Counted from the stretch's first letter, positions 34,839 to 46,655 are shown. The stretch is DNA of 64,000 nucleotides from Tachypleus tridentatus (GCF_004210375.1 NC_134833.1:148420127-148484126), one strand, 5' to 3'. Made by a program: numbers and translations. Notes: generated from the sequence alone by a model not told the origin.

Positions 34839-35273
34839 CTTAATGAATTGAAAATATTTTCATTATGACTATATTAATAGTTTCAAATATGTTAGTAGCG
34901 TCTTAGTTTTGTTCTAAACAAGAATAACACAATTTGTGCCATTCAATTTTATATATTACACGAATTTGTTGAATGTGTAATTGTCCCTCGGTTAGGTAAG
35001 TAAATTTTTGGACTTACAACACTCAAGTCCGGTATTATATTTTTCTAGAACAAAAAATACAGCTCAAAATAATGTGAGCTTGCATTTTATGTCCTGTAAA
35101 TTATGTTTAAAATACCTAACATACAAAATAATGTACTTAGTATCTAACCTAAACAAATACGAAAAATCACTAAACATTAATAAACATGTAAAATGGAACC
35201 AAACCAGAGATATAAAAGGACATGCCACCTCACCGAATACTGAACACTTCAGAAGGAAAATAATTCATTTATA
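34839..35273. other. AT-rich spacer between Buster and mariner, copy B
   Basis: Counterpart of 13027-13486. A 120-codon plus-strand frame here is low complexity and not preserved in A, so I do not call it. Confidence 0.45.
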
Positions 35274-36413
35274 TCAGGTTAACCCATTAGTAATGTCCCA
35301 AAATTTAATACAGAAGGGAATCACCATTTCTTTCTTTTTAGAAGGTTGTAATGACTACAATATATACTAAGACGTGTATACACCTGTCCAGACAAATGAA
35401 AGAAACTAAATCATCTCCACTTTTTCAGATCATCAATAAAATAAACTCTTATGAAGATGGATGTGTCTACAGCTAAAGTGATGCGCCACGTTCAGGTCGT
35501 CCTGTTGAGTTTATTTCCTGACTTTCTGCTGGTGCACTTGATGAAGATTGTGCTGTTACAGTTGGAAAATTAGCACAGAAGAATAATTCGACCAATTCAA
35601 CAGTTCACCGTCATCTGCAACAGCTTGGAAAAGTGTCAACTCTTGAAACGTAGGTTCCCCATGATTTGACAGAAGCCAACCTTAGAACAAGAGTGGACAT
35701 TTGTACTTATCTGTCTTCTCTTGAACGTAACTCACCGTTTTTGGACATGGTTGTGACTGGAGATGAAAAAATGGATATTTCATAACAGTTTTTAAGTGCC
35801 ACAGATAATGGATCAGTGCTGGTAAACTGGCTAAAGCACAGCCCAAAATGGACTTAGACCTTAGGAAAGTCTTGTTAAGCATTTGATGAGATATCGTTGG
35901 TGTGATCTACTTTGAGTTGGTGCCACTTAATGTAAGGATTACTTCAGACTTCTATTGTCAAAACAGTCAGTGGGCTTGAATGTTGCCCCCGAAAGATAAG
36001 AAGCCTGCTTTGGTCAATCGTAAAGGTGTTGTGTTACACCAGGATAATGCACGGCCCCATACAACAAGGATTACATCTGCAAAGATTGAAGAGCTAAACT
36101 GATTAAAACTTCCATCATTCTCCTTATTCTTCAGAATTTGCTCCATCTGATTATCATCTCTTCTGAAGTTTGCAGAATAATCTTGATGGAAAAGAGATTG
36201 GAACACATAAACATCTCAAAACTACCCTCTCTACATTCTTTTCTTCCAAACACCAACATTTTATGGAAATTGCGTTTAAAAGCTTGTGAATCGTTGGCAG
36301 GGAGTAATTAATAATAATGGAACATACATTATTAATTAAATAACATTCAAAGCGTTTGAAATCCTTTCTCCTTTACTGAATCTCAAATCAGACATTATTT
36401 AAGGCATGACTGA
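35274..36413 (+). mobile_element. Mariner element with decayed transposase, copy B
   Basis: It has the same ends and TA flanks as 13487-14627. The transposase shows VTGDEK-type and LHQDNARPHTTRITSAKI blocks with additional indels near 35770 and 35990. Inactive; inserted before the A/B/D duplications. Confidence 0.9.
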
Positions 36414-36900
36414 TATTAGGAACTCACTTACTTTGTGTATAGCTATCTCGGAATTTCATTAGAATCATTATAATTTTTAATCAGGCAACCTTAAAATATT
36501 TCTTTTATGAATAATTTACAATATTTTATGAATACAAAATCTGGGTCCCTATGTTAACATAGTATTATAATAAACATAATGGTCAATACTCATGTATACG
36601 ATTTCGCTCTATAAGTTAATAGAAAGTGTATCTTTCTTATAAAAGAGCGATTACGGTAGGTAAGACACTATATGTACCTTTTCATGACATGTGGATCAGA
36701 AAATCTAGATGAGTTTTGTATTACTTTAAAACTAGTGTCCGTGCCATCCGTACATAGCGCAATCAACGATAATTATAATACTGTTAAGAGAATATTCCCA
36801 ATATGCACATAGTAAGGAACCTATGTTTTGGGAAAGAGGCCAGCAATCAACATTACCTCCCTTTATCATACAATGCATACGGTCTGTTCTCTCTAAGGCA
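36414..36900. other. Upstream region of the repeat-protein gene, copy B
   Basis: It contains a divergent 70-codon minus-strand frame at 36732-36944 (starts MMNSDSSEIAHAHKY, ends IIIIVDCAMYGWHGH), also open in D. Compared with A, about 250 bp near 36558 are missing. Confidence 0.4.
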
Positions 36901-36909
36901 TATTTATGA

Positions 36910-36985
36910 GCATGCGCAATTTCAGAGCTGTCAGAATTCATCAAAGACGAGTTGTATAAATACCAGCAGATGAGAAGAAGGAGAT
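36910..36985 (+). promoter_or_regulatory. Core promoter of the repeat-protein gene, copy B
   Basis: TATAAATA at 36955-36962, 70 bp before ATG at 37032. The GCATGCGCA element lies about 45 bp upstream of the TATA box, as in A. Confidence 0.65.
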
Positions 36986-37031
36986 GTTTATAGTTTTAAT
37001 TATTTTATACGTATTTTAGAGTGTCGAAACG

Positions 37032-39588
37032 ATGGAGTGTAAGATTGTATTAGCAATTTTGTTTTTATATTTTAACTTCACATCGTTGCATTTTTATCCT
37101 ACAGACCCATCTACCTCCACGGTGTTCGTTACGGACGATAATCAAATGACTGGTGATTTAGAACGTCAGCGTTGCGAGGCTGGCGAAGGCGCTACCACGG
37201 TCTCTCCAACGGAAGGTGTAGAACGTCGGCGTCGGGAGGCTGGCGAAGGCGCTACCCTGGTCTCTCCAACGGAAGGTGTAGAACGTCGGCGTCGGGAGGC
37301 TGGCGAAGGCGCTACCCTGGTCTCTCCAACGGAAGGTGTAGAACGTCGGCGTCGGGAGGCTGGGGAAGGCGCTACCACGGTCTCTCAACGGAAGGTGTAG
37401 AACGTCGGCGTCGGGAGGCTGGGGAAGGCGCTACCACGGTCTCTCCAACGGAAGGTGTAGAACGTCGGCGTCGGGAGGCTGGGGAAGGCGCTACCACGGT
37501 CTCTCAACGGAAGGTGTAGAACGTCGGCGTCGGGATGCTGGGGAAGGCGCTACCACGGTCTCTCCAACGGAAGGTGTAGAACGTCGGCGTCGGGAGGCTG
37601 GGGAAGGCGCTACCACGGTCTCCAACGGAAGGTGTAGAACGTCGGCGTCGGGAGGCTGGGGAAGGCGCTACCACGGTCTCTCCAACGGAAGGTGTAGAAC
37701 GTCGGCGTCGGGAGGCTGGGAAGGCGCTACCACGGTCTCCAACGGAAGGTGTAGAACGTCGGCGTCGGGAGGCTGGGGAAGGCGCTACCACGGTCTCTCC
37801 AACGGAAGGTGTAGAACGTCGGCGTCGGGAGGCTGGGGAAGGCGCTACCACGGTCTCTCCAACGGAAGGTGTAGAACGTCGGCGTCGGGAGGCTGGGGAA
37901 GGCGCTACCACGGTCTCTCAACGGAAGGTGTAGAACGTCGGCGTCGGGAGGCTGGGGAAGGCGCTACCACGGTCTCTCAACGGAAGGTGTAGAACGTCGG
38001 CGTCGGGAGGCTGGGGAAGGCGCTACCACGGTCTCTCAACGGAAGGTGTAGAACGTCGGCGTCGGGAGGCTGGGGAAGGCGCTACCACGGTCTCTCAACG
38101 GAAGGTGTAGAACGTCGGCGTCGGGAGGCTGGGGAAGGCGCTACCACGGTCTCTCCAACGGAAGGTGTCGGCGTCGGGAGGCTGGGGAAGGCGCTACCAC
38201 GGTCTCTCCAACGGAAGGTGTCGGCGTCGGGAGGCTGGGGAAGGCGCTACCACGGTCTCTCCAACGGAAGGTGTCGGCGTCGGGGAGGCTGGGGAAGGCG
38301 CTACCACGGTCTCCAACGGAAGGTGTCGGCGTCGGGAGGCTGGGGAAGGCGCTACCACGGTCTCCAACGGAAGGTGTCGGCGTCGGGAGGCTGGGGAAGG
38401 CGCTACCACGGTCTCCAACGGAAGGTGTCGGCGTCGGGAGGCTGGGGAAGGCGCTACCACGGTCTCTCCAACGGAAGGTGTCGGCGTCGGGAGGCTGGGG
38501 AAGGCGCTACCACGGTCTCTCCAACGGAAGGTGTCGGCGTCGGGAGGCTGGGAAGGCGCTACCACGGTCTCCAACGGAAGGTGTCGGCGTCGGGAGGCTG
38601 GGGAAGGCGCTACCACGGTCCTCCAACGGAAGGTGTCGGCGTCGGGAGGCTGGGGAAGGCGCTACCACGGTCTCCAACGGAAGGTGTCGGCGTCGGGAGG
38701 CTGGCGAAGGCGCTACCACGGTCTCCAACGGAAGGTGTCGGCGTCGGGAGGCTGGCGAAGGCGCTACCACGGTCTCCAACGGAAGGTGTCGGCGTCGGGA
38801 GGCTGGCGAAGGCGCTACCACGGTCTCTCCAACGGAAGGTGTCGGCGTCGGGAGGCTGGCGAAGGCGCTACCACGGTCTCTCCAACGGAAGGTGTCGGCG
38901 TCGGGAGGCTGGCGAAGGCGCTACCACGGTCTCTCCAACGGAAGGTGTCGGCGTCGGGAGGCTGGCGAAGGCGCCACCACGGTCTCTCAACGGAAGGTGT
39001 CGGCGTCGGGAGGCTGGCGAAGGCGCTACCACGGTCTCTCAACGGAAGGTGTCGGCGTCGGGAGGCTGGCGAAGGCGCTACCACGGTCTCCAACGGAAGG
39101 TGTCGGCGTCGGGAGGCTGGCGAAGGCGCTACCACGGTCTCTCCAACGGAAGGTGTCGGCGTCGGGAGGCTGGCGAAGGCGCTACCACGGTCTCCAACGG
39201 AAGGTGTCGGCGTCGGGAGGCTGGCGAAGGCGCTACCACGGTCTCTCAACGGAAGGTGTCGGCGTCGGGAGGCTGGCGAAGGCGCTACCACGGTCTCTCC
39301 AACGGAAGGTGTCGGCGTCGGGAGGCTGGCGAAGGCGCTACCACGGTCTCTCCAACGGAAGGTGTCGGCGTCGGGAGGCTGGCGAAGGCGCTACCACGGT
39401 CTCTCCAACGGAAGGTGTCGGCGTCGGGAGGCTGGCGAAGGCGCTACCACGGTCTCTCCAACGGAAGGTGTCGGCGTCGGGAGGCTGGCGAAGGCGCTAC
39501 CACGGTCTCTCCAACGGAAGGTGTAGAACGTCGGCGTCGGGAGGCTGGCGAAGGCGCTACCACGGTCTCTCCAACGGAAGATCATTAA
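37032..39588 (+). pseudogene. Secreted repeat protein gene, copy B (expanded, frame lost)
   Basis: Signal peptide MECKIVLAILFLYFNFTSLH, spacer, then RRRREAGEGATLVSPTEGVE units. The frame is open for 122 residues and ends at 37398-37400 after a 1-bp loss in the fourth unit (TVSQRKV stop). About 44 DNA units follow to the ancestral stop at 39586-39588. The middle and distal units have lost 7 bp (AGAACGT), which removes the stop present in an alternative frame, so all three forward frames stay open for about 1.3 kb. Whether a long product could be made by frameshifting is unknown; I treat this copy as broken. Confidence 0.65.
37164..39580 (+). repeat. Coding-type minisatellite, copy B, about 44 units
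   Basis: The first 16 or so units are 58-60 bp. From about 38165 to 39518 units are 51-53 bp, lacking AGAACGT and often also TC of TCTCC. The final unit is again 60 bp. A GGGG/GGCG variant (GGCTGGGGAAGG against GGCTGGCGAAGG) switches at about 38700, showing block-wise spread. Confidence 0.95.
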
Positions 39589-39611
39589 CTAGAACTATGA
39601 ACTCTTTTTTT

Positions 39612-39617
39612 AATAAA
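39612..39617 (+). terminator. Polyadenylation signal of the repeat-protein gene, copy B
   Basis: AATAAA after a T-run, 24 bp past the ancestral stop, as in A and D. Confidence 0.65.
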
Positions 39618-39954
39618 ATATTGTGGTGTCATTCGCTCATTTGTAACAATTGTGTTATCTGTATAAATTAAAATTGTACAATTCTTTATCGTTATTTAAG
39701 AACTGGTGTTTCGGAAGTTTTACTTGGTTTATGAAACTTCATTCAACAGCGCCACGTAAAAGATTCCTTTGTAATAAAGGAAAGATGCATCTACAGCTAC
39801 TGTAATTCAGTGTTGATACCCGTAATGTACATACATAACCAAATGTGTATCGGTCTGTATTTCTATTCTTTTCCAAAAAAACTTATTACAAACTTCGCTT
39901 TCAAACCAAAACTTTCCTTCACACACTTTAATACAATTATTACAGCGGTTTACT

Positions 39955-40404
39955 AAGCATTTTATTCCTCAGATATCCATTTTTGTATTATCTAATTCAA
40001 AACCTAATGTCTATTCTTTCTTCGTCTTGCTATTTCAAATTCATATGCTCTTTATCATATTTCCATTTTGCATTATCTTACTCAATGCTTGACATCCAGG
40101 TCTCTATTCTTGAACTCGTTTTAACTATTTCACATTCAAATATCTATTCTTGCCGTTCTATATATCTCACACCCAAATACTTATTCTTCGTTGTATTACT
40201 CACCACTTCCCACCCATACTTCTATTCTTCTTCGTTTTACTATTTGAAATTCATAGACCTCTCCTTCACATTTTTATAAAAATCTGGCATCCAGATCTTT
40301 ATTTTTCACATAACTTTAATTGTTTCACATCCGTATCTTTATTCTTCGTCGTCTTTTTTAGTATTGGATGTAGAAATCCCTATTCTTACCTTTTTTTCTA
40401 AATA
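39955..40404 (+). repeat. Higher-order T-rich satellite, copy B, block 1
   Basis: Same nine-monomer pattern as 16840-20074, but only about 0.45 kb before the Tc1-like insertion. Most of the first satellite block of A is absent here. Confidence 0.85.
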
Positions 40405-41493
40405 TACTCTTCAAAATAAGAAAGGCAAAATTTGAGACATATTGTTAACAAGTTTATTCCGGGTAGTTCTGTATGACATGTGTGAAACTTTGCACATTCA
40501 CTGCTGAACATCCAAAGTCTGCAAAGGCGAAGTCCACGCTCACTAGGTGAAGTTTAACGTCACTCAACGTCAATAGCGAGTATGCCCTCCGTGAGCATCA
40601 ATAACTGCTTGGCATCTCCTGCCCATGGAAGCGATGAGATGACGAATCACATCCTGTGGAATGGCTGTCCACTCAGCCTGCAAAGCTGTTGCAAGCTGAG
40701 GTGGAGTCTGCGGTTGAGATTGTCGCCGTTGCAGACGTCGGTCCAACTCGTCCCAAAGATGTTCGATGGGATTTATATCTGGTGATCTGGAGAGCCAGAG
40801 AAGAACGTTGATGTTATGTCTCAAGAAGACCGTGGTGAGTCGGGCTGTGTAAGGACGGGCGTTGTCATGTTGAGAAACGTCGTTGACGTTCACCATGATG
40901 GGTTGCACATGGGGCCTAAGAATTTCGTCGACGGTTGCGTACGGTCTGATCGGAAATCCTACACAGCCCTGGTATGGTTGAGGCAGTTGACGTCGCAGTG
41001 GTGGTCCTATCCCGAAGGTGACGTAACCGGATGCAGCGATCTTGTGCGGGCGTGGTCACACGAGGTCTGCCAGATCGTGGACGGTCATAAGTTCATCCAT
41101 GTTGTTAGTGACGATTCCATAGCCTTGTGATGGTGCTTAAATGGACATTCATAGCTCAGGCAACATCTCATCGAGATTCGCCTGCTTCCAAGCGACCAAT
41201 GGCGTTCAGTCAATCTTGGCATAACTGTATTGCGTGTCGGTGGCTCAACACTGAGCTATGGAAACCGAGAACCCGTCACTTTTATAGGGATTTATTGGAC
41301 ACGAATGGGTTTTGGCGAAAAATCCGTTGTTTTCCTCTCTTTTCAAAGTGCACAACTTTTATTGTCATTTTGGTCTGACAATCAGTGCCTTAACACGTGT
41401 GACATCTCATACTCTGAGCTTGTAACGTTATTACATATATTTCTCTTTAAAATAACAAAAATATCCCTTTCACGTTTCTTTTTTTGAAGAGTA
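40405..41493 (-). mobile_element. Tc1-like element, copy B
   Basis: Ends TACTCTTCAAAATAAGAAAG and, from the right, TACTCTTCAAAAAAAGAAAC, flanked by TA in the satellite. 1089 bp. Same insertion as 20075-21172. Confidence 0.92.
40567..41300 (-). pseudogene. Tc1-like transposase, copy B
   Basis: The minus strand shows an N-terminal helix-turn-helix (GRPRVTTPAQDR-like, then IRLRHLRDRTTTAT and TIPGL) in broken frames. A direct jump to the C-terminal catalytic part follows: a 112-codon open piece (40570-40908) with SQHDNARPYTARLTTVFL and SPDINPIEHLWDELDRRLQR, ending AVIDAHGGHTRY. By my count 33 residues separate the second Asp and Glu, one fewer than classical DD34E. The first catalytic Asp region is deleted. 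Confidence 0.85.
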
Positions 41494-43510
41494 TATTTAT
41501 TCCTCAGATCTCCATTTTGCATTATATTTCCACCACTTGGCATCCAAGTCTCTATTCTACATCCTCTTCCTAACAATCTCAAACTCAAATCTCGATTTTT
41601 ACCGTTCAGTGTATCTAACACCCAAATATCTATTCTTTGTTGTATTTCCCACCAATTCCTACCCACATCTCTATTCTTCTTCGTCTTGCTATTTGAAATT
41701 CATATATCTATCCTTCATATTTTGTAAAAATCTCCCATCCAATTCTTTATTTTTCATCTATGTTTTAACTGTTTGTCATCCATATCTCTATTCTTCATTG
41801 CCTTGCTAATTGTTTGAGATCCAAATCTTTATTCATACATTTTTCTGAGCATTTATTCCTCAATTTCCATTTTGCATTATCTTGCCAACCACATGATATC
41901 CAGGTCTCTATTTTTCATCCTCTTTCTAACAATTTCAAACTCAAATCTCGATTTTTACCGTTCAGTGTATCTAACACCCAAATATCTATTCTTTGTTGTA
42001 TTTCCCACCAATTCCTACCCACATCTCTATTCTTCTTCGTCTTGCTATTTGAAAATCATATATGTATTCTTCATAACTTTATAAAAATCTGGCATAAAGA
42101 TCTTTATTTTTCACCTTTATTTTGACTGTTTGGCATTTATATCTATATTCTTCATCGCCTTCCTAAATGTGTGAGATCGAAATCTTTATTCATACCTTTC
42201 TCTGAGTAATTATTCATCTGATCTCCACTTTCCATTTTCTACCCACCACTTGACATCCAAGTCTTTATTTTTCATCCTCCTCCTAACTACTTGATACTCA
42301 AATCTCTATTCTTCCCATTCTATATATCTATCACCCAAATCTCTGTTCTTCAATGTATTACCCACAACGTCCACCCACATCTCTATTCTTCTACATCTTC
42401 CTATTTAAAATTCATATTCCTATTTTTCTTATTTTTATAACCATCTGGCTTCCACATCTTTATTGTTCATTAACTTTTTAACTGTTTGACATTCATATCT
42501 TTATTCTTCATTGCCTTAGTAAGTATATGACATCCGAATCCCTATTCATACCTTTTTCTTAGTATTTATTTCTCAGTTCTCCATTTCACATTATCTTACC
42601 GATCGTTTCACATCCAGGTCTCTGTTCTTCGTCGCATTGCTAACTATTTGACACCCGAATCTCCATTCTTGTTCTTCTATGAAATTAACACCCAAAACTC
42701 TATTATTAGTTGTATCATCCACCACTTCTCACCCAGATCTCTACTCTTCTTCGTCTAGCTATTTGAAATTCATCAATCTACTGTTCATATTTTTATAACT
42801 ATCTCGCTTCCATATTTTATTGTTCAACTACCTTTTAACTGTTTGACGCCCACATCTCTCTTGTTTATCGTCTTGCTAATTATTTGACATCCGAATCTCC
42901 GTTCTTTACCTTTTTTTTCTAAATATTTATCCCTCACACCTCCATTTAGCAATATCTTACCGACCGCTTGACATCCAGGTCTCTATTTTTCATCGTCTTG
43001 CTAAATATTTGACACTCAAATCTCTATTCTTGTCCTTCTATCTATTTTACTCCCAAATCTATATTCTTTATTCTATTACCTACCACTTTCCACCCGGATC
43101 TACATTCTTCATCGTGTTACTATTTGAAATTCATATATATATATTATTCATATTTTTATAACTATCTGGCTCCCACATCATTTTTCTTCACCCCCGTTCT
43201 AACTGTTTAACATCCACATCTCTATTCTTTATCGTCTTGCTAACTATTTGACATCCAAATATTTATTCTTCACCTATTTTATAACTACTAATCCCTCACA
43301 TCTCCATTTTGCATTATCTTACCGTCTGCTTGACATCCACATCTCTATTTTTAATCGTCTTGCTAACTATTTCACACCCAAATTCCTATTCGTCATTGTA
43401 TTACCGACCACTTCTCACCCAGATCTATATTCTTCATCGTCTTACTATCTGAACTTCATATATCTATTTTTCATAATTTTATATCTATCTCTAACATCCA
43501 TATCATTATT
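41494..43510 (+). repeat. Higher-order T-rich satellite, copy B, block 2
   Basis: Continuous 356-bp pattern through the B/C' junction. It contains the empty pogo site (TA at 42924-42925). A local duplication of about 330 bp (41560-41700 and 41910-42060 share long identical runs) shows recent unit exchange. Confidence 0.85.
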
Positions 43511-44090
43511 CCTAACCAACTTAACAACTGAGACTAAACAATCTTTTATTCTCAAGTTGGAAAGAAATGGTATAGTCAAGGTTTCTTAATAAACAAAACA
43601 TTATCATGTTTACCAAGAGTATAAAAATAACTCGCAAACCAAATATTCAGTGTACTGTTTTATATTAAACCCGACAAGTTGGTACGTTTCCATGTTTTGT
43701 ATTGTTAATAAAAGAAACAGGTTTGTTTAAATAACGTTATTTTTTCCAAGAAACAGGCCTCACTCAACCAAGTGCTGCTATACAACAATGTTTCTAAATC
43801 AGATTTATAAGTACAGGATGTTTTAAAGCGAAACAAAAGGATGGCGTTAAATTTATCAGTAATCAAGTGCATTCTAAATTACGATTTTGTAACCTGCTCA
43901 ACGCAATACCTTTAACTCAGTCAATAATAAAACAATATTGGTTTTTTTAAACAATAATACCAGTTCCTGAATGGCGTTGACCATATTTGGTTCTTAAAAC
44001 ATATGAAAATGTGTCTGAATGTTTGTCGTTATGAACATCGACGAACAATAGGTAATAACATTCCACATGTGATTACAAAGTTTCAACAAA
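43186..44090 (+). repeat. Truncated third copy of the unit (C')
   Basis: This piece matches A 11-905 and B 23760-24660: the end of the satellite followed by low-copy DNA. Similarity stops abruptly at about 44090, where unrelated AT-rich sequence starts. This is the breakpoint of the direct array. Confidence 0.8.
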
Positions 44091-44534
44091 TCAAACATTT
44101 AAAACATTTATACAAAGTACATTTATATTAATACATTTTTTAATATTTATACAAAACTATATCTGCAAATTGTACTTGCCGAAGTACCCATGAAATGTAA
44201 GGTGAGAAACTTTCGACTACAAAATTTTGCTTTTCCTTCGCACAGTTCGGTTCCTACTTTAACATCTTGTCTCGTTAGTTACTATACGCAAATATTCAAT
44301 AACATTATGGTTCCATTTTATTGTTGTCTTTAATAGTTTGTATTGGTTAAAATCGTAGCAATACTTGTCAATCAATTGTTATTAATATATGACGTAAGCG
44401 AAAGAGAAAGAAAATAAAGACAGAAATATAAAACAGATAAGTGAGGGATAGCAGTGGGGAAAAACAGATGTTCAAAGTTGAGTTATAAAAAAGACAATTT
44501 CTTCTTTAAACTTATTTAACAAATTGTACCTAGA
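44091..44534. other. Start of low-copy spacer
   Basis: Unrelated to the duplication unit. Positions 44395-44530 recur inverted at 63795-63929 (AAAATAAAGACAG, AACAGAT, AGCAGTGGG and ACAAATTGTACCTAGA). No gene seen. Confidence 0.5.
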
Positions 44535-45625
44535 GTATGCATGTCGTGCTGATATATCACTGAGTAATCTACCAGGCATGTATGTTGTACAGATGCATGA
44601 GCAAAGTGGTCAATCAGGTATGTATGTTGAACAGAAGTATCAGTAAAGTAGTAAACTAGGCATGTACGTTCTACAGATGTAACAGTAAGTTAGTCAACCG
44701 GGTATGTATGTTGTACAGATATATCACTGAGTAGTCTACCATGCATTTATGATGTTTAGAGGTATTAGTAAAGAAGTAAACCAGGCATGTATGGTGTTCA
44801 GAGGTATCAGTAAATTTGTCAACGAGGCATGTATGCTGAACAACAGTACCAGTAAAGTGGTCAACTAGGCATATATGTTGTTCAGATGTACTAGTATAGT
44901 AGTCAACCAGGCATGTATGGTGTTCAGAGGTATTAGTAAAGAAGTATACCAGGCATCTATGTTGTCTAGATGTAAAGTTAAATTATTGAACCAGGCATGT
45001 ATGTTGTTCAGATGTACCAGTAAAGTAGTCAACCAGGCAGGTATGTTGTTCAGATGTGTTAGTAAAGTAGACAACTAGACATGCACGTTCTACAGATCTA
45101 ACAGTAAAGGAGTCAACCAGGAATGCATGTTGTACAGATGTACCAGTAAATATGTCAAACGGGTATGCATGTTGTACAGATATTTCATTAAAGCAGTCAA
45201 CCAGACGTGTACGTTCTACAGATGTATTAGTAAAGCAGTCAACCATGTATATGTGTTGTTCAGACGTATAGGTAAATTAATCAACCAGGCATGTATGTTG
45301 TTGAGTGGTATCAGTAGAGTTGTCATGTACGTGTTGTACAGATTTGTACCAGTAAAGTAGTCAACCAGGCATGTATGTTGTCAAATGTATTTATCTATAC
45401 ATGTATGTTGTTCAGATGTATGGGTAAATTGTTGAACCACGCATGTATGTTGTTCAGAAGTATCATTAAAGTAGTGAACCAGGCATGTATATTGTACAGA
45501 TGTACCAGTAAACTAGAAGACCAGGCATGTATATTGTACGATGTACCAGTAAACTAGTAGACCAGGCATGTAATTTGTACAAATTCACTAGCAGAGTAGT
45601 CAAACAGGCATGTATGTAGTACAGA
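44535..45625 (+). repeat. 42-bp minisatellite, about 26 units
   Basis: The period is CATGTATGTTGTTCAGATGT, then ACCAGTAAAGTAGTCAACCA and GG. Since 42 is divisible by three, partial frames open on both strands (14-residue repeat MLFRCTSKVVNQAC). Units are diverged and stops occur, so I do not call a protein. The array is absent from the inverted flank copy at 63.4-63.8 kb. It ends 13 bp from the donor of the exon-like segment at 45639-45786. Confidence 0.9.
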
Positions 45626-45638
45626 CGTGCCAGTATAC

Positions 45639-45786
45639 CTCGTCACATGGTTGAGTGTCCCAATTGAAAATTACGGTTCGACGCGAGGGCAGTTCAGAGT
45701 GCAAATTCGGCCCTTCTCCTAGGTATATGTTAGGTAAAATTGGGGGTAAGACCTTCTCGTTGTTTATGACGCTTCCATATACGGCA
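45639..45786 (-). other. Exon-like segment Y, open version
   Basis: On the minus strand CTCTCTCCAG precedes 148 bp open through 49 codons and ending GACGAG|GTATAC. The translation begins AVYGSVINNEKVLPPILPNI and ends PSRRTVIFNWDTQPCDE. Decayed copies with stops lie at 3503-3649, 26698-26843 and 55663-55809. The better state of this copy suggests it is closer to the functional parent exon. I do not recognise the protein family. Downstream intron would start with the 42-bp minisatellite. Confidence 0.45.
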
Positions 45787-46009
45787 CTGGAGAGAGCAGT
45801 TTGCCCTTGTTTTGACAGTAAAATAAGCATGTTTTATTTCAGCAATGGTTGAATAACTTTCCTTGTCTGTAATTAATTAATTCAAGCACTAAATATTAAA
45901 AATGTGTCGATAAAAAAGTAACATGCGAGTACTTACCGTGATTAACTTTTTATAATATGTCAAAGAACCACATGTTACTCGCGAGACACGGATTGATCGC
46001 CCCTGCCCT
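45787..46009. other. Diverged match to the 3.4-kb region of the unit
   Basis: It continues the similarity with D 55810-55970 (AAAATAAGCATG, ATATTAAAAATGTGTC, GAGTACTTAC), including a possible splice donor on the minus strand upstream of Y. This shows the spacer and the unit share an older duplicated gene fragment. Confidence 0.45.
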
Positions 46010-46445
46010 AGAGTCTATAGTAAGTGTATTAGATGGGTTTTGGTTTTCTATGTTTCATATTTCTATAGGAAGTGTTCTGCTAAGAACCACTCAACAATAA
46101 CGTGTCACAGTTTCACATATGAATGACAGTATTATTAATTCTTAGCAAGTTAGTGTAGAATATCCTGTTTGTTGTCAACATTATTCATACCTGTTCTTCA
46201 TTATTTAAAAAGTTAATGTTGAACTTTGACTTCGTCCGTAGATTTTCACATCAACACGAGAAGCGACCGTCATAAACACGAGACAGATGAACGGATAGAC
46301 AGACACTACGGTTCACAATGTTAAACAAGTAGTACATAATGTTCTCTGTCCAGTCACATTCAAATATTGTCTCAGCTACTTTCGAAGTCGGTCTTCATTG
46401 TTTTGTTCAGATCGAATTCTGCAGTATCATAAAATGGTAAGGTAA
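46010..46445. repeat. Inverted-repeat arm, partner of 63055-63460
   Basis: The reverse complement matches 63055-63460 over most of its length: AGAATATCCTGTTTGTTGTC, TTAATGTTGAACTTTGACTT and AATGTTCTCTGTCCAGTCAC. I estimate roughly 75-85% identity by eye. No reading frame is shared between the arms. Confidence 0.75.
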
Positions 46446-46530
46446 AAGTCTGTAGTAAGTGAACCACTAAGAAAGCTGTACGATAAAACAAGACATGAGT
46501 AATTTGTATGTTAAGTAATAAAAAGCTGTT

Positions 46531-46655
46531 AACAAATACAACCATATGCTTTGGGATTTGGAGTTAAAAATAACAAGTAAATTGTCCATTGTAACAAACA
46601 CATCCATAGGTTTTGGGATCAGGGGTTAAAAAACAATAGGCAAATTGTCTACTGG
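46531..46655 (+). repeat. Small tandem duplication of about 63 bp
   Basis: Two diverged copies share ACAAA..CA.CCATA.G.TTTGGGAT, GGGGTTAAAAA-like and CAAATTGTC. No further copies seen. Confidence 0.6.

Larger units (their letters stand above)
23751..43185 (+). repeat. Segmental duplication unit, copy B
   Basis: This is the second direct copy, in the same order as A. It is about 4.3 kb shorter because it lacks the A-only insertions, has internal deletions in hAT-1 (about 0.9 kb) and Buster (about 0.45 kb) and less satellite. Its peptide-repeat array is larger than in A. At about 43186 the sequence matches position 11 of A again, so a third unit begins. Confidence 0.85.

Noticed and set aside
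35008-35370. 120-codon plus-strand frame
   Set aside because: Low-complexity AT-rich translation, crosses the mariner terminus, and is not open in copy A.
44865-45557. Open frames of 60-87 codons on both strands with a 14-residue Cys-containing repeat
   Set aside because: They follow from the 42-bp minisatellite; frames start and stop within the array and there is no promoter or signal peptide.
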